From NCBI RefSeq assembly GCF_001485495.1, contig NZ_BCNF01000079.1, positions 1-46,559 of the forward strand: a stretch of 46,559 nt of DNA, written 5' to 3'. How positions within the stretch are numbered: position 1 is the first letter of the stretch; each line of letters starts with the position of its first letter. Source of the DNA: Gordonia desulfuricans NBRC 100010. GTDB lineage: Bacteria > Actinomycetota > Actinomycetes > Mycobacteriales > Mycobacteriaceae. The position numbers and the translations under genes were made by a program. Below are positions 44,781 to 46,559 of this stretch, piece after piece. Under the pieces are notes generated by a model. It worked only from the letters and a program-made list of their open reading frames with translations. It made no database searches and was not told where the DNA came from.

Positions 44781-46007
44781 ATGACCGATCTGCTGTGGCC
44801 GGGCGACCATCATGCCGGTGATGTCTTCACCGACGCCGCCGTCGCCGATGCGATGATCCGGGTGGAGGCGGCCTGGTCGACGGCGTTGACCGAGGCCGGG
44901 GTTGCACCGGCGGATGCGCTGGTGGATCCGGCCGCACTTCGTGCACTGATCGGCGACGGGGATCTCGACCGGATCGCGATCGAGGCCGAATCGGGCGGCA
45001 ACCCGGTCATCCCGCTGGTCAAGCTCCTGCGATCCGGACTGGGGGAGTCGGCGACGGCACAATGGCTGCATCGCGGTCTGACGAGTCAGGACGTGGTGGA
45101 CACCGCATTGATGTGCTGTTCGGCCACCGCATTCGCGGAGATCGGTGGAGAGCTCACCGCCCAGATCCGGATCCTGGGTCGCTACGCCGACCGGTTTCGT
45201 GCCACGCCGATGGTGGCGCGGACGCTGACCCAGTACGCGGTCCCGATGACTTTCGGACTCAAGGCCGCCCAGTGGCTCAGCGGCGTGCTCGACGCATCCG
45301 AGCTGCTCGCCGGCGTCCGGTTCCCGCTGCAGATCGGCGGTGCCGCGGGCACGTCGGCAGCCCTGCTCGAGCTCGCCGGACCCGGCCGCGACCCGGCCCG
45401 TCTCTATCGGGCGGCGACGGAGGTCGCCGCCCGCGAACTCGGCCTGGAGGCGGTGCCGCCGTGGCATTCGGTACGGACGGCGATCTGCCGTGTCGGCGAC
45501 GCGTCGGTCGCATGTACCGACGCGTGGGGACACATCGCCAACGACGTCCTCACCCTGTCGCGCCCGGAGATCGCCGAGGTCGGCGAGGGTGCCGGAGGGT
45601 CGTCGTCGACGATGCCACACAAGTCCAATCCCGTGCTGTCGGTGTTGATCCGTCGTGCGGCGCTCACCGGTCCGCCGCTCGCGTCCACCCTGCACCTCGC
45701 CGCCGCCGACGCCGTCGACGAGCGCACACCCGGAGCCTGGCATGCGGAGTGGGACACGCTTAGGCAGCTGGTGCGCCGCACGCTGGTCGCGGCTCGGCAG
45801 ACCACCCGGTTGCTGGACAAACTGCAGATCCACGAGGATCGCATGGCGAGCCGTCTACAGGCGGCCGGACAGGCGGTGACCTCCGAGCAGAAGAGCATGG
45901 CCGGGATCGCCGGGCTTCCACCGGCTGCCGACTATCTCGGTGCCACACAACACTTGATCGACGCCCAGCTGGAGCGGGCACGGAAGGTCATAGGAGACCG
46001 ATCATGA
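44781..46007 (+). CDS. pcaB: 3-carboxy-cis,cis-muconate cycloisomerase
   Basis: This 408-residue member of the fumarase/aspartase superfamily shows the signature GGSSSTMPHKSNP (M278-P284). HRGLTSQDVVDTAL and a second histidine region (PPWHSVRTAI) come earlier in the chain. It cyclises 3-carboxymuconate to 4-carboxymuconolactone. The start at 44781 gives MTDLLWPGDH, the usual PcaB N-terminus. A GTG at 44757 would add eight residues and overlap pcaG by 11 bases; neither start has a strong ribosome-binding site. Many PcaB proteins are near 450 residues, so this is a shorter form. The stop overlaps the pcaC start (ATGA). Confidence 0.94.
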   Translation: MTDLLWPGDHHAGDVFTDAAVADAMIRVEAAWSTALTEAGVAPADALVDPAALRALIGDGDLDRIAIEAESGGNPVIPLVKLLRSGLGESATAQWLHRGLTSQDVVDTALMCCSATAFAEIGGELTAQIRILGRYADRFRATPMVARTLTQYAVPMTFGLKAAQWLSGVLDASELLAGVRFPLQIGGAAGTSAALLELAGPGRDPARLYRAATEVAARELGLEAVPPWHSVRTAICRVGDASVACTDAWGHIANDVLTLSRPEIAEVGEGAGGSSSTMPHKSNPVLSVLIRRAALTGPPLASTLHLAAADAVDERTPGAWHAEWDTLRQLVRRTLVAARQTTRLLDKLQIHEDRMASRLQAAGQAVTSEQKSMAGIAGLPPAADYLGATQHLIDAQLERARKVIGDRS

Positions 46008-46381
46008 GCCGATACGACGACGGAATGGTGGTTCGACGCGAGGTCCTCGGTGACGCGCACGTCGACCGCGCGACGGCGGCGATCACCGACCACACCCGCG
46101 AGTTCCAGGAACTCATCACCGAGTACGCCTGGGGCAGTATCTGGACGCGGCCGGGTCTGGATCGTCGGAGCCGGTCCATGATCACCCTCACCGCGCTCAT
46201 CGCGCGCGGTCACCACGAGGAACTCGGGATGCACGTCCGTGCCGCCCTGCGCAACGGGTTGACCCGCGAGGAGATCACCGAGGTGCTGTTGCAGTCGGCG
46301 ATCTACTGCGGTGTGCCCGACGCCAACTCCGCGTTCCGTGTCGCGTCGCGCGTGTTCGCCGAGATCGACGCCGGCGACTGA
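46004..46381 (+). CDS. pcaC: 4-carboxymuconolactone decarboxylase
   Basis: This 125-residue AhpD/CMD-fold protein starts at an ATG that overlaps the pcaB stop and has AGGAG seven bases upstream. The conserved stretch RSRSMITLTALIARGHHEEL followed by HVRAALRNGLTREEITEVLLQ is typical of PcaC. It decarboxylates 4-carboxymuconolactone to 3-oxoadipate enol-lactone. It is a stand-alone PcaC, not the PcaL fusion with the enol-lactone hydrolase (PcaD) found in many actinobacteria, and no pcaD follows before the window ends. The hydrolase must be encoded elsewhere. Confidence 0.94.
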   Translation: MSRYDDGMVVRREVLGDAHVDRATAAITDHTREFQELITEYAWGSIWTRPGLDRRSRSMITLTALIARGHHEELGMHVRAALRNGLTREEITEVLLQSAIYCGVPDANSAFRVASRVFAEIDAGD

Positions 46382-46389
46382 TCGGAGTG

Positions 46390-46411
46390 GTCACCGCCGA
46401 ATGCGGGTGAC
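46390..46411 (+). terminator. Weak hairpin after pcaC
   Basis: GTCACC (46390-46395) pairs with GGTGAC (46406-46411), and GC/GC can extend the stem past a one-base bulge. It begins eight bases after the pcaC stop and would close the pca operon. There is no T-run. Confidence 0.35.
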
Positions 46412-46461
46412 GGAGATTTCGACACGGGTCCTCGCCTTTCCGGCTCGGTCCCGGCTCAATC
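46411..46461 (+). repeat. Dispersed repeat, same family as at 299-571
   Basis: The first 25 bases (46411-46435) are identical to 492-516 near the left end, and GGCTCGGTCCCGGCTCAATC follows as in the other copies. A short CTTTCCGG variation breaks the middle. The family thus flanks the window's gene content on both sides, about 46 kb apart. Confidence 0.7.
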
Positions 46462-46463
46462 AA

Positions 46464-46559
46464 CCACTGGCCGTTGATGGTTGAGAAACGAGAAACCGAA
46501 CGCCCGAGGTGGTCACCACCCCACGCGGCTCAAACAGCCACTGGCCGTTGATGGTTGAG
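46464..46559. repeat. 22-bp direct repeat with imperfect palindrome
   Basis: An identical 22-base unit (core ACTGGCCGTTGATGGTTGAG) occurs at 46464-46485 and 46538-46559, the latter running to the window edge. With its preceding bases each unit forms an imperfect palindrome (CAACCA...TGGTTG). Between them lies non-coding sequence with GGTGGTCACCACC, itself a short palindrome (46508-46520). The arrangement looks like a mosaic of intergenic repeats rather than a CRISPR, as there are only two units. Confidence 0.6.

Noticed and set aside
46464..46559. CRISPR array
   Set aside because: Only two 22-bp units, themselves imperfectly palindromic, with one spacer and no cas genes.
1..46559. tRNA, rRNA or riboswitch genes
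   Set aside because: No cloverleaf, rRNA signature or recognisable riboswitch core was seen in any gap, although an unaided reading could miss a small RNA.

Overview
The window is high-GC DNA (roughly 65-68% by eye) with frequent GTG starts and many 1-4 bp gene overlaps. The gene families (BREX-2/Pgl, KstD-like flavoprotein, shikimate and pca genes), together with dispersed repeats at both window ends, suggest a mycolic-acid actinobacterium, most likely Gordonia or a close relative. The genus is an inference; no rRNA or tRNA gene was seen.

Left part (1-23.3 kb) is a defence island. After a truncated reverse-strand gene and a cluster of inverted-repeat elements come four reverse-strand loci: a phospholipase D-like protein, a small SAM methyltransferase, a broken second copy of the phospholipase D-like gene, and a protein joining an EVE-like module to a DUF3883 nuclease-like module. 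Facing away from these, a complete six-gene BREX type 2 (Pgl) operon runs from 5.4 to 23.3 kb: pglW (NERD plus two kinase domains), pglX (adenine methyltransferase), pglY (large ATPase), pglZ (alkaline-phosphatase fold), brxD (ATPase) and brxHI (Lhr-like helicase). From pglX onward the genes overlap or nearly touch.

Middle part (23.5-32.4 kb) holds a patatin-like lipase, a coupled three-gene membrane operon (unknown membrane protein, DMT-type transporter, FUSC-type exporter) with an operator-like inverted repeat before it, a YihY/BrkB membrane protein, an acyl-CoA ligase and a TetR regulator. A decayed copy of the tetR start (ATG changed to AAG) lies just after the FUSC gene, and the last 18 bp of the FUSC gene reappear upstream of the intact tetR. 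So tetR and the FUSC gene were probably neighbours before a duplication or rearrangement.

Right part (32.4-46.4 kb) is a catabolic locus centred on shikimate-type compounds. It has a short-chain dehydrogenase divergent from a LysR regulator, a ShiA-like MHS transporter, and a coupled operon of an NAD-type shikimate/quinate dehydrogenase, an Old Yellow Enzyme/Fe-S flavoprotein, an aldo-keto reductase, a Gfo/Idh/MocA oxidoreductase, a KstD-like flavoprotein and a sugar-isomerase-fold protein that could be a 3-dehydroshikimate dehydratase. After a strong hairpin comes pcaHGBC, which opens protocatechuate and takes it to the 3-oxoadipate enol-lactone. The core reading is shikimate to 3-dehydroshikimate to protocatechuate to the beta-ketoadipate pathway. 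The four extra redox enzymes are not explained by that core and may admit another cyclohexane-type acid.
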